A stretch of DNA of 64,000 bases from NCBI RefSeq assembly GCF_017349355.1, contig NZ_JAFMPM010000005.1, positions 62,001 through 126,000 on the forward strand. Direction: 5' to 3'. The notes under the pieces were generated by a model. That model saw only the letters and a program-made list of their open reading frames with translations. It was not told the DNA's origin and did no database searches. Each line of letters opens with the position of its first letter. Within the stretch, counting starts at the first letter, position 1. Source of the stretch: Thiothrix fructosivorans (GTDB taxonomy: Bacteria > Pseudomonadota > Gammaproteobacteria > Thiotrichales > Thiotrichaceae). The position numbers were made by a program, and so were the translations under genes. Shown piece by piece: positions 50,414 through 58,384 of this stretch.

Positions 50414-50770
50414 TTAAGGGTTGGCTTGCAGGGCGTTGCCGTTGAAATGGATACCTGCCCAGCCGTGGCGCATGAAGGTGCGGATATTGGCGTGGTTGGT
50501 GTCGGTGGGCGTGGCGAGTACGTCGCGGTAGTGTTCGCCGAAACAGGCGAGGGTTTGCGTTGCGCTTAAACCTTGCAGGTGGGCGAAGGCGAAGAGTTTG
50601 CATGAACCTTCGTTTGTGCCTGCGGGGTTGGTTACGGTGTCGTCGCCGCTGCCGTTGGTGAAGGTTTGCGGGGTGTAGGTGTAGTTTGCCGCAATGGTGG
50701 CGAGTACGTCGGCGAAGCGGATTTGTTCGGGGGCGGTGGCGAGTTGGGTTAGGAGGGTGTTCAGGGTCAT
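50414..50770 (-). CDS. HopJ type III effector family protein
   Basis: This 118-residue protein has the full HopJ-family pattern: IRFADVLATIAANYTYTPQ, FTNGSGDDTVTNPAGTNEGS, CKLFAFAHLQGLSATQTLAC and FGEHYRDVLATPTDTNHANI, with RTFMRHGWAGIHF at the end. The family name comes from a plant pathogen, but members are widespread in free-living bacteria without type III secretion, and no such system is in this window. The cellular role is unknown. Confidence 0.9.
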   Translation of the reverse strand: MTLNTLLTQLATAPEQIRFADVLATIAANYTYTPQTFTNGSGDDTVTNPAGTNEGSCKLFAFAHLQGLSATQTLACFGEHYRDVLATPTDTNHANIRTFMRHGWAGIHFNGNALQANP

Positions 50771-50872
50771 GGGTGTCTCGTGTGCATGATGATTTGATGC
50801 CGGATTATAACTGATTTGCGTGGCTGCTTGCCTGTGCTATGTTCAGGGGTAACGATGTAAGGGAAATGAGCC

Positions 50873-51445
50873 ATGACAGCGCAACCTGCTTACCTGTTGA
50901 GCGAAGCGGAATACCTCCAGCGCGAACGCCAAGCCGAGTTCAAAAGCGAATATTTGAACGGCGAAGTCTATGCGATGGCGGGGGCAAGTCGCGAACATAA
51001 CCAAATTTCCACCAACTTTGTGGTGTCGCTGGGGGCGCAACTGCTGGAGAAACCTTGTGGGGTGTACTCCAGCGATATGAAAGTCAGGACTCGCACCGAC
51101 AAAATCAACAAGTTCAGCTACCCCGATGTGGTTGTGACTTGCGGCGATGAGCAATTTGAGGATGAAAGCGGCGATGTATTGCTGAATCCGCTGGTGATTA
51201 TTGAAGTTCTGTCGGCATCCACCGAAGCCTATGACCGTGGGCTGAAATTCTTCCACTACCAACTGCTCCCGTCTTTGCAGGAATATCTGTTGGTGGCGCA
51301 GGATTATTGCCGCGTGGAAAAATACCAGCGGCAAGCGGATAAGCAGTGGGTCTATTCCGAGTTTCATGACATGCAGGATGTTGTGGAAATCAGCACGCTG
51401 CAATGTCGGGTTAGGGTGGCAGATATTTATCGGCGGGTGTTGTAG
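50873..51445 (+). CDS. Uma2 family endonuclease-fold protein (first copy)
   Basis: This 190-residue protein has the DUF820/Uma2 restriction-endonuclease-like core. It contains LSEAEYLQRERQAEFKSEYL, GEVYAMAGASREHNQISTN, FSYPDVVVTCGD, and LVIIEVLSASTEAYDRGLKF in which the D-(E)-x-K-type residues lie. A putative nuclease role is taken from the family; the biological function is not known. A similar gene follows after 9 bp. Confidence 0.9.
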   Translation: MTAQPAYLLSEAEYLQRERQAEFKSEYLNGEVYAMAGASREHNQISTNFVVSLGAQLLEKPCGVYSSDMKVRTRTDKINKFSYPDVVVTCGDEQFEDESGDVLLNPLVIIEVLSASTEAYDRGLKFFHYQLLPSLQEYLLVAQDYCRVEKYQRQADKQWVYSEFHDMQDVVEISTLQCRVRVADIYRRVL

Positions 51446-51454
51446 GAGAATGTT

Positions 51455-52030
51455 ATGCCTTTAGCGCGTCAACTGTCGGGGCAATACCTTAGCGAGGCTG
51501 AGTATCTGGATGGTGAAAAACTTGCTGCTGAACGTCACGAATACGTGGATGGGCAAACTTACCTGATGGCAGGCGCAAGCAAGCGGCACAATCGTATTGC
51601 TAGAAACTTCATTAATCGAATGGAGGATGCAGCCAACCGCAAAGGCTGCGAGGTGTTTTTCTCTGACGTAAAAGTGCGGGTAGCAAAATACAAAACCTAT
51701 TATTACCCTGATGTGGTGGTGAGTTGTTCGGCAGATGATGAGGCTGATGAATACTATTTTGAAAAGCCGTGTTTGATTGTTGAGGTTGCCTCTGATTCCA
51801 CCATTCGTAAAGACTATATGGAAAAATCCTTGGCTTATCAGAGCATTGCTTCCTTGCAAGCCTATCTGGTGGTTGCGCAGGATAAGGTGCAGGTGGATAT
51901 GTTGGTGCGTTTGGCGGATGGTAGCTGGGGATTACAGCAGTTCGATCGGTTGGATGATGAAATTGCGCTGCCTTGTTTGGATATGGTGTTGAGTGTGGCG
52001 GATATTTATCGTCAGGTATTGGCAGAATGA
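51455..52030 (+). CDS. Uma2 family endonuclease-fold protein (second copy)
   Basis: This 191-residue paralogue of the gene before it has the same motif order: LSEAEYLDGEKLAAERHEYV, TYLMAGASKRHNRIARNFI, TYYYPDVVVSCSADD and CLIVEVASDSTIRKDYMEKS. Sequence divergence is large enough to suggest an old duplication or separate import. Its stop overlaps the ATG of a 44-codon gene (ATGA). Confidence 0.9.
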   Translation: MPLARQLSGQYLSEAEYLDGEKLAAERHEYVDGQTYLMAGASKRHNRIARNFINRMEDAANRKGCEVFFSDVKVRVAKYKTYYYPDVVVSCSADDEADEYYFEKPCLIVEVASDSTIRKDYMEKSLAYQSIASLQAYLVVAQDKVQVDMLVRLADGSWGLQQFDRLDDEIALPCLDMVLSVADIYRQVLAE

Positions 52031-52161
52031 AGCGGGTGTTGATTGTCGGCTTTCTAGCAGTACAGGGTCTTGGATATGTGCTGTACGATTATTTGACCGT
52101 AGATAGCTGCTTAGATGCTGGTGGGAAATGGGATTCAGATCGAATGGCTTGTATCAAGTAA
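52027..52161 (+). CDS. Small secreted or membrane peptide with DSCLDxGGxW motif
   Basis: The 44-residue frame begins MKRVLIVGFLAVQGLGYVLY with one hydrophobic segment and ends DSCLDAGGKWDSDRMACIK. The C-LDxGGxW-C arrangement recurs in small proteins of many proteobacteria and could form a disulfide outside the cytoplasm. It is coupled to the second Uma2 gene by an ATGA overlap. Its end overlaps the convergent UPF0175 gene by 8 bp. Confidence 0.55.
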   Translation: MKRVLIVGFLAVQGLGYVLYDYLTVDSCLDAGGKWDSDRMACIK

Positions 52162-52408
52162 TCTTCCGCAAATCTTTCAGTTCTCTATCCAGTGCTTCCG
52201 GTGCGGAATCAACCAGCGGGATGTTGTACTGCTGGCATTCGGCGATGAAGGTAAAACGGTCAACACCTGCAAACTCGGATGCAGCACCCGCCGACAAACT
52301 TCCCTCTTGGAACATCATCAGGGCAGCGTACAATTTGATGCGTTTGCCTAATTCTTCGGGGGATTGGTCGATAAGGTATTGATCGGGAATGTCTAACGTG
52401 ATTTGCAT
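52154..52408 (-). CDS. UPF0175 family protein
   Basis: This 84-residue protein begins MQITLDIPDQYLIDQSPEEL, then KLYAALMMFQEGSLSAGAAS and EFAGVDRFTFIAECQQYNIP. This is the UPF0175 pattern of a beta strand, helices and a helix-turn-helix-like unit. Such proteins are often suspected antitoxins. AGGA lies eight bases before the ATG. No toxin is adjacent on the same strand. Confidence 0.85.
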   Translation of the reverse strand: MQITLDIPDQYLIDQSPEELGKRIKLYAALMMFQEGSLSAGAASEFAGVDRFTFIAECQQYNIPLVDSAPEALDRELKDLRKIT

Positions 52409-52535
52409 GGTGTGTTCCTGCATGAAGCAATTAGGTAAGCGTAGCATGTTTCCCCCAGAGCGTTTCAATCGGGATGGCGACGGTTTGCCAGCCGTGCTAT
52501 GTTCAGCATAATGATGGTTGCAGCAAAGGATAGTC

Positions 52536-52955
52536 ATGCCCCGCTTGGATATTTACCACGAAACGGTCAAACATGCTTTGGTCAAGGACGGTTGGACGAT
52601 CACGCATGACCCATACAAACTGACCATTGGCAAGAAACGCCTGTTCGCTGATCTGGGTGCGGAAATGCTCCTCAGTGCAGAAAAAGGTATGCGCCGGATT
52701 GTGGTTGAGATCAAGAGCTTTACGGGTGCATCCGATGTCAACGATTTGGAGCAGGCTATTGGTCAATACGTCCTGTATAAACAAATCATGCTGCAAACCG
52801 AGCCTGATCGGGAATTGTTTCTGGCTGTCACCAATAAAGTGGCGAATACCATTTTCTCTGTTGAAATCGGTCAGATATTACTGGATGGCAATATTGTTAA
52901 AGTTCTGGTGTTTGATCCTGAAAGCGAGGTCATTACGCAATGGCTACCGAATTGA
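52536..52955 (+). CDS. XisH family protein
   Basis: This 139-residue protein matches the XisH family, first described as an excision-controlling factor of the cyanobacterial fdxN element. It contains MPRLDIYHETVKHALVKDGW, TIGKKRLFADLGAEMLLSAE and IVVEIKSFTGASDVNDLEQA, where D...E-x-K looks like a PD-(D/E)XK nuclease-like core. AAAGGA lies just before the ATG. It overlaps xisI by 16 bp. In this organism it is probably a DNA-acting or toxin-like module; the function is unproven. Confidence 0.9.
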   Translation: MPRLDIYHETVKHALVKDGWTITHDPYKLTIGKKRLFADLGAEMLLSAEKGMRRIVVEIKSFTGASDVNDLEQAIGQYVLYKQIMLQTEPDRELFLAVTNKVANTIFSVEIGQILLDGNIVKVLVFDPESEVITQWLPN

Positions 52956-53278
52956 ATTACCCTGAAATCATCAAGAAAATCCTGCTGGAATACCTCAAGT
53001 ACGATTCCGCAGATGATGTTATCAAATCCAGTGTGAGTTTTGATGATGAGCATGGCAATTATGTTTTATTGCAAGCAGGGTGGCGTGGGGATGATTATCT
53101 GCAAGGTGCGGTTATTCATATTCAGTTGATTGATGGTAAGATTTGGGTGCAGTACGACGGTACGGAATATGGGATTGCTAATGAATTGATGGATGCGGGA
53201 ATTCCCAAGTCAGCTATTGTGTTGGGTTTTCGACATCCATCTATTCGGCAGTATACAGGCTTTGCTATAGCTGGATAG
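52940..53278 (+). CDS. XisI family protein
   Basis: This 112-residue XisI-family partner of XisH contains NYPEIIKKILLEYLKYDSAD, YVLLQAGWRGDDYLQGAVIH and IWVQYDGTEYGIANELMDAG. It ends with the conserved IVLGFRHPSIRQYTGFAIA. Overlap with xisH implies coupled synthesis. XisH and XisI normally occur as a pair. Confidence 0.9.
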   Translation: MATELNYPEIIKKILLEYLKYDSADDVIKSSVSFDDEHGNYVLLQAGWRGDDYLQGAVIHIQLIDGKIWVQYDGTEYGIANELMDAGIPKSAIVLGFRHPSIRQYTGFAIAG

Positions 53279-53390
53279 CTACAACGTGCAGTTTTATGTC
53301 TAGAATCAAGCTTTTTCCTTTGGCATGTAGAATATGGAGAGTGCCTTAATGCAGCTAATTTCTTTTTTGCAATAAATATTGGAAAAAACA

Positions 53391-55988
53391 TTACAACAAA
53401 CTTTCACACGCCGGGCATTTTATATTCAATGGTTCCATTGGCATCTGTGAGTGATAAGACCAATAATCCCCATTCTTAATAAGGCGCGTATTACAATGAT
53501 GGCAATGGTTGTAAGTGGTAAAATGTTTGCAATCATTACATTCATACCAAGAAGCTTTTATATTTCCAGTGGTTACTGGAATTGATTTTAAGTCATGAGA
53601 ACCACAGGCTATACAGAAATTAATGGACTCTACATCATCTGATTGAGAGCGGTCAAGTTTGTTATTCTCAACCCCATATTGTAAGAACATTCCTATTAGG
53701 CGCTGAAATTCATCTAGATACCTAATTCTAAGCACTGGATTAGCGCAGATTGCACCGTACTTATGATAATTTTTTTTACGTAGATCGGCATCCCAATTAA
53801 ACATTTTTAATTCACCAATATAACTATTATCAGCCCATATTTGTGGCGATATTTTTTCATGAATCGCATTTTGAGAAGGATGCAGAATGAATACAGCATT
53901 CTTGCCACCTTCACTATAATCCTTACTTTCATATAGCTCTCTGATCACAGCAGAGATACCACCACGTCTTTGCAAAATATCATCAGAATAAAATTTTGCA
54001 TCCATTACAAAGCGTTGTTTTAAGTCTTTGCTTTTATCCTTTTTATTACAGGTGACATCCATAACAAAATCAGGAGTTTTTCCATTGCTGAGTTTAGGTT
54101 CATACCATAGCTTTATATGCCGCCCTACATTGTTATTAGTAAAATCTAGACTTTCATTACGGTTGTTTGTTAACGCTATTTTTAGAAGCTTACGTTTCCA
54201 ATCATGTGATGGGCTATAGTGATAATTTTGTAATAATACCTTGATTATTTGCAATAAACACCAGCGTTCATATAGTAGTGGCATATTGATCAAGCCGATT
54301 TCATCAACTTTTTCTAAGGATAATAATAAATCCTCGTCGCTTAAATTTGTTAGCTCACGTAATGCTTTGTAGCCAGAATGAATCACTTGGTAATGAGGAT
54401 TCTGTACAAAAGTCATAGAATTTGGAAAAGTAGGTGATGGCTTTATGTTAAGTTGCTTAAATTGATCTAGAATTACTTTAATTTTTTTCAATTTCGGTTC
54501 AAGAAATTCATATACTTGTTCTGCTTTTTTATGTTCGCTCTCATGAATTTTTAGTCGATTTTGTATAGAGAACTTTTCTTTTTCTTGTTCATCCAGTTCT
54601 TGTTTGCTGAGTTCTTTAATCCATCCTTTAGTATCGAGGTCTATAGCCAACCCCCTCATTTTTATGAATTCGTTTTTTCTTTTTTCAAAATTAACCACCC
54701 TAATTACTTCAATATTTTTTAATTTAATTAGCTTGTAATTATGCCAGCGCACATCATTTTTTGACACGCCAGTGCTATAATCAAGTCGAGCATCTGTTTT
54801 ATATTCAAAGCCTTCTTCTAATAAGTTTTGATAATGTTCGTTTCCAAGATTTAAGAAAACGTTTCTTTCTCCTGCCACTCGTTCAAACCAGACATCATTT
54901 AACTGCCGCTTCACACCCACAAAATAAGATTTACCATCGCTTGTTTTTCCTGTGATTTGTAAATACCACTTGTTTAATTCCGTGAATTGATCTTTATCAT
55001 TAATCAGATTTTTTAGTTTTTTATTTAATGCATTGTTTATATGTTCAATATTATATGACTTCTTAATGGCTTCTAAATCTTTGCGCACCAAGTTTTTATC
55101 AATTTGTCTCGTATTGCCAAAAGAATAGTATCGTTCATTTAATTTTTCGATTGCTGATTCAAAGCGATTTTTTTTGCTTTGAGATATTACTAATAACTGC
55201 CGTACAATTTTATAAATTCTTTCTAAGGCAAATAATATATATCTATTTTCCGGCACATTATAAACTGGATTGGTTGCTCTGCTAGTTAAAAGATTACTGT
55301 CGCCTTTTGTAGCAATTTCCATGAATGTTCGAGATATAGGCTTGACCGTTTTTCTTGGTTTAAGTTCTTGATTTTCACGTAATTCTGATTTAGGATTTTT
55401 TAATATTTGTTGAGAGTGAGATATTATATGACTAATTAAATGAATGGTTTCTTCATTTATGCCGCCACTTTGTGTTGTTTTCGCTTTTCCAGTGACATAA
55501 CTATGTTCATCTAGGATTAATTCCCATAAATCACTTTTAAAATCCGATAAGTAGCGATTTAATTGTTTTGCTGTGAACTCTGACGATCCAATATTTACTT
55601 GACATATTTGGTTTTGTAAAACAACCGTTAGTTTTCCAGCAGTTCTGTAGGTTTTGCTTTCCCAACGTTTATCTTTTGCTATCCAGAAATTAGCTTCAAT
55701 CCACCATTCTTTACCTGTGTCTTTGTCAGTGATTTTTTTAAGTGGAATTTTAGTGCCATCTGCCCCCTTAATATAAGGGGAAAACAAATTGTTTTTTAAA
55801 TATCGAAAAGCTAATTGTCCATGTCTAATGCCATCTGCTTTTGGGTATATCACGGTATAGCAAAGAAACTGTTGAAGTTTGTCATCAAACTCTACATTCA
55901 ATAAACTAGAAGATTCCTTAATGCTAAGGATCGTATCTTCATTATACCAACTGACATCAAGATACGTTATTTCAAATATTGCTTGCAT
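53391..55988 (-). CDS. McrC-like DUF2357 nuclease with C-terminal zinc ribbon
   Basis: The 865-residue product has an N-terminal DUF2357-like region (FLCYTVIYPKADGIRHGQLA) and a central helical part with a coiled coil (LSKQELDEQEKEKFSIQNRL onward). A PD-(D/E)XK-type nuclease core (KTPDFVMDVTC, then RFVMDAKFYSDDI) lies near residues 640-665. The C-terminal cysteine-rich region has three CxxC-type knuckles (CIACGSHD, CNDCKHF, CHHCNTR) and CPACESLL. This is the nuclease partner of the AAA+ protein encoded immediately upstream, with 2 bp between them. The pair resembles McrBC-derived restriction systems. The DNA is far more AT-rich than the rest of the window, a sign of import. Confidence 0.8.
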   Translation of the reverse strand: MQAIFEITYLDVSWYNEDTILSIKESSSLLNVEFDDKLQQFLCYTVIYPKADGIRHGQLAFRYLKNNLFSPYIKGADGTKIPLKKITDKDTGKEWWIEANFWIAKDKRWESKTYRTAGKLTVVLQNQICQVNIGSSEFTAKQLNRYLSDFKSDLWELILDEHSYVTGKAKTTQSGGINEETIHLISHIISHSQQILKNPKSELRENQELKPRKTVKPISRTFMEIATKGDSNLLTSRATNPVYNVPENRYILFALERIYKIVRQLLVISQSKKNRFESAIEKLNERYYSFGNTRQIDKNLVRKDLEAIKKSYNIEHINNALNKKLKNLINDKDQFTELNKWYLQITGKTSDGKSYFVGVKRQLNDVWFERVAGERNVFLNLGNEHYQNLLEEGFEYKTDARLDYSTGVSKNDVRWHNYKLIKLKNIEVIRVVNFEKRKNEFIKMRGLAIDLDTKGWIKELSKQELDEQEKEKFSIQNRLKIHESEHKKAEQVYEFLEPKLKKIKVILDQFKQLNIKPSPTFPNSMTFVQNPHYQVIHSGYKALRELTNLSDEDLLLSLEKVDEIGLINMPLLYERWCLLQIIKVLLQNYHYSPSHDWKRKLLKIALTNNRNESLDFTNNNVGRHIKLWYEPKLSNGKTPDFVMDVTCNKKDKSKDLKQRFVMDAKFYSDDILQRRGGISAVIRELYESKDYSEGGKNAVFILHPSQNAIHEKISPQIWADNSYIGELKMFNWDADLRKKNYHKYGAICANPVLRIRYLDEFQRLIGMFLQYGVENNKLDRSQSDDVESINFCIACGSHDLKSIPVTTGNIKASWYECNDCKHFTTYNHCHHCNTRLIKNGDYWSYHSQMPMEPLNIKCPACESLL

Positions 55989-55990
55989 AT

Positions 55991-58123
55991 TTACGCCCAG
56001 TAATTTACAACACCATCATTTGCTTTAGCATTTGCAATAATATTTTTAAGTGCAACTACACTTGAAAATTCATCTGTAATCAAGTTATGAATTTTTATGA
56101 TATTTTCAAGTTTTGGAAGCATTACTTTATCTATTAAGTCTAGTTTGTTTTGATTACCAGACTGTTTGTTTCCATCAAAAGTAAATTTTGGTAGTATTTT
56201 GTGGATTATGAAATTATTAATTGCTTGTTCGTTGCTTTCGTTTAAATCAGAAAATAATTTCAAATAATTTAGACCTTGGCGAATGGTTCTCATGCCAAAC
56301 TCAACACCTAAAGGGGAGAAAAATTCTTTATTTAAATCAATAAATATTTGACAGAATTTATCTTCATTATCAAATCGAGGGTACGCTTCTCTTATACCTA
56401 AGTCATTAACATCAAAATGAAGTGATTTGCTCACATTTTCAAAGCCATAACTTTCAATTTCAGAAGAAATACTCTGCCAATTACTTAGCAAAGGACTTTT
56501 AAATTTCATAATATGGGCGCGATCAAGAATTTTAGGTGATAGGTAATGTGTTGTTTCATCAATATTTACTGTGCCGATAATGCGAACATTTGCTGGCATT
56601 TTTATTTTGGAAGGGGTGCGAATAACGCCTGATAACATTCTCCTAATATCGCCATGATATTTAATTATTGAATCTTTTTCACTAAATCCAAAAATACGTT
56701 TCATCTCTGAATTAATATTTTCGTTTTGTACTAATTTGATAAAATCAATGATTCCATCTTGAGAATGTTTTTTTTCTGCATCAGAAATGACAGTGACAAC
56801 GGCTTTAAGTTCTGAAAAAATATGCGCAGATTCATCATCTGAGTACAATTGAATTTCAGGATTAGAATCTCTTGATTCGAGTTTTGATAAAAAGTCGGCG
56901 AAATAAAATTCGACTCTCGCCAAGTTCATTTCATCTAGGCAAATAAAATAAGGTATATCAGGATTATTCTGAGCTTCAATTAATGCTTCTAGGAACGGAG
57001 TGGCAAGATATTTTTTTTCAAGTGGATTGTAATACCCCAATAGATCTTCAGAACTAGTCCAGTTTGGTTTTACAGGAATGATTTTGGCAACTCCACCTAC
57101 AGCTTTTGCAAAAGATTGCACTAAATTTGTTTTACCTGAACCAGAGTCACCCGCCAGGATAATCAAATCATTTGTGCGAATAAGTGTTAAGTAATTCTCA
57201 ATAATATGTCTTGGATAAAGAATATCCATATTTTTTAAGTATGATTGAATATAAGAAACTGCCTGCTTATAATCTAAATTAAAATCACTGGAAAAACTTA
57301 GTGTCTCAATATTATTAAATTCTGATGCTATGCTAATAGAGATTTTATCAAAATCATCATCATCAATAAACTCAAATTTTTTAAGAAAAATAGCTTTTTC
57401 TGCAATATATGATTTTAGTTTTTCGATTTTCTTGGACATTTTTTGCATTTCCTTTTCATGCTGATCAATCGCAGTTATCAGCTTTTTACTTTGAATATCA
57501 ATATCTGACTTTAACTGAGAGCTATTTTCTTCAAGTATAGATTTTTGTTTGGCTAGTTTATTTATTTCAATGCCTTCTTGAGTCTTCTTTGCCTCAAGTG
57601 ATTTTAAACTCTCTTGTAAAGCACTTTCTTTTTTAATTATATCTTTAGTGAGTTTTGATAACTCAAAATTATAAATAGCTTTTGCAATGTAACTTTCACA
57701 ATCTGATTCTAAGATGTCATTTTTATTGATGGGTATTGATTCAAGAATCTCTACTGAACCTATTTTAACTGCCATCTGAAAAGGATTATTATGCCTTATA
57801 CGCTCCCTTTCGGGGGACAGACTAAGATTGCACTTTATAAAAATACTTTGGTTGTCTCCTAATATCTGTTTGGCATACTCAACATAAATATATGGATCTA
57901 GTTTTATATATTCATCCAATGGATAGTTAATTTCCCGGTTTTCAGTTGTTGTTCTTACCTCTTCAATAGAAGCCCACCGACCATCATTCCTAAGTTTGAG
58001 TCTTCCCCAAATTTTAATTTCACCATTAATTATATTCCAACTTTCATACAATCTCTGATACAGTTCACGGTCAGGAAGATTTTTAATTTCATCTACATGA
58101 TAGATTGTCTCTGTCGCATTCAT
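55991..58123 (-). CDS. McrB-like AAA+ protein with long coiled coil
   Basis: The 710-residue product has an N-terminal domain (to about residue 150), a heptad-rich coiled coil (about 155-250, rich in Lys/Glu/Ile/Leu) and an AAA+ domain. In the AAA+ domain, Walker A is AGDSGSGKTNL (325-334), Walker B is FICLDEMNLARVEFYFADFL, and the sensor-like block is VRIIGTVNIDETTHYLSPKI followed by LDRAHIMKF. The MNLARVE-(Y/F)YF pattern is typical of McrB-type GTPase/AAA+ proteins. With the DUF2357 nuclease it forms a two-gene defence cassette. The coiled coil is of the kind reported in coiled-coil nuclease tandem (CoCoNuT) type IV systems. Confidence 0.82.
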   Translation of the reverse strand: MNATETIYHVDEIKNLPDRELYQRLYESWNIINGEIKIWGRLKLRNDGRWASIEEVRTTTENREINYPLDEYIKLDPYIYVEYAKQILGDNQSIFIKCNLSLSPERERIRHNNPFQMAVKIGSVEILESIPINKNDILESDCESYIAKAIYNFELSKLTKDIIKKESALQESLKSLEAKKTQEGIEINKLAKQKSILEENSSQLKSDIDIQSKKLITAIDQHEKEMQKMSKKIEKLKSYIAEKAIFLKKFEFIDDDDFDKISISIASEFNNIETLSFSSDFNLDYKQAVSYIQSYLKNMDILYPRHIIENYLTLIRTNDLIILAGDSGSGKTNLVQSFAKAVGGVAKIIPVKPNWTSSEDLLGYYNPLEKKYLATPFLEALIEAQNNPDIPYFICLDEMNLARVEFYFADFLSKLESRDSNPEIQLYSDDESAHIFSELKAVVTVISDAEKKHSQDGIIDFIKLVQNENINSEMKRIFGFSEKDSIIKYHGDIRRMLSGVIRTPSKIKMPANVRIIGTVNIDETTHYLSPKILDRAHIMKFKSPLLSNWQSISSEIESYGFENVSKSLHFDVNDLGIREAYPRFDNEDKFCQIFIDLNKEFFSPLGVEFGMRTIRQGLNYLKLFSDLNESNEQAINNFIIHKILPKFTFDGNKQSGNQNKLDLIDKVMLPKLENIIKIHNLITDEFSSVVALKNIIANAKANDGVVNYWA

Positions 58124-58384
58124 CTACGCTTCTTTTCCACTAAAATTGTTATAATTACACTGTCATAGTCTACTCAAATCACCATCAATAAAAAAGTTAT
58201 ATTGACAAGGTGTCGGTTCTAATTCGCATGTTGCTACCGATTGTCTATTTTAGGCGCATTACCCTTGTGGGCATCCAAAGAATCCGCAGGGAATGGATTG
58301 TTTTTAAGCAATCAACCCGAGTCCAATACGGACAAGGGTTTCATGCACTTTCATTCAAGATTTAAAGTCGATTACGGTTTGTAA
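58124..58384. other. Intergenic region between defence cassette and valS
   Basis: These 261 bp hold no supported gene. The first part is AT-rich and presumably contains the promoter of the defence genes on the minus strand. A weak hairpin (GATTAC-GGTTT-GTAATC, 58370-58386) overlaps the valS stop and may end the valS transcript. The region marks a compositional boundary between the AT-rich island and the core genes. Confidence 0.5.

Noticed and set aside
50414-50770. Type III secretion effector function for the HopJ-family protein
   Set aside because: The family name is historical, the gene is widespread in non-pathogens and no secretion genes are present here.
52536-53278. Excisable fdxN-type element with attachment sites
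   Set aside because: No recombinase (XisF/XisA type), no flanking direct repeats and no nif genes were seen; only the XisH and XisI homologues are present.
58124-58384. Insertion-sequence remnant beside the defence genes
   Set aside because: No transposase-like reading frame or terminal inverted repeats could be found on either strand of this gap.
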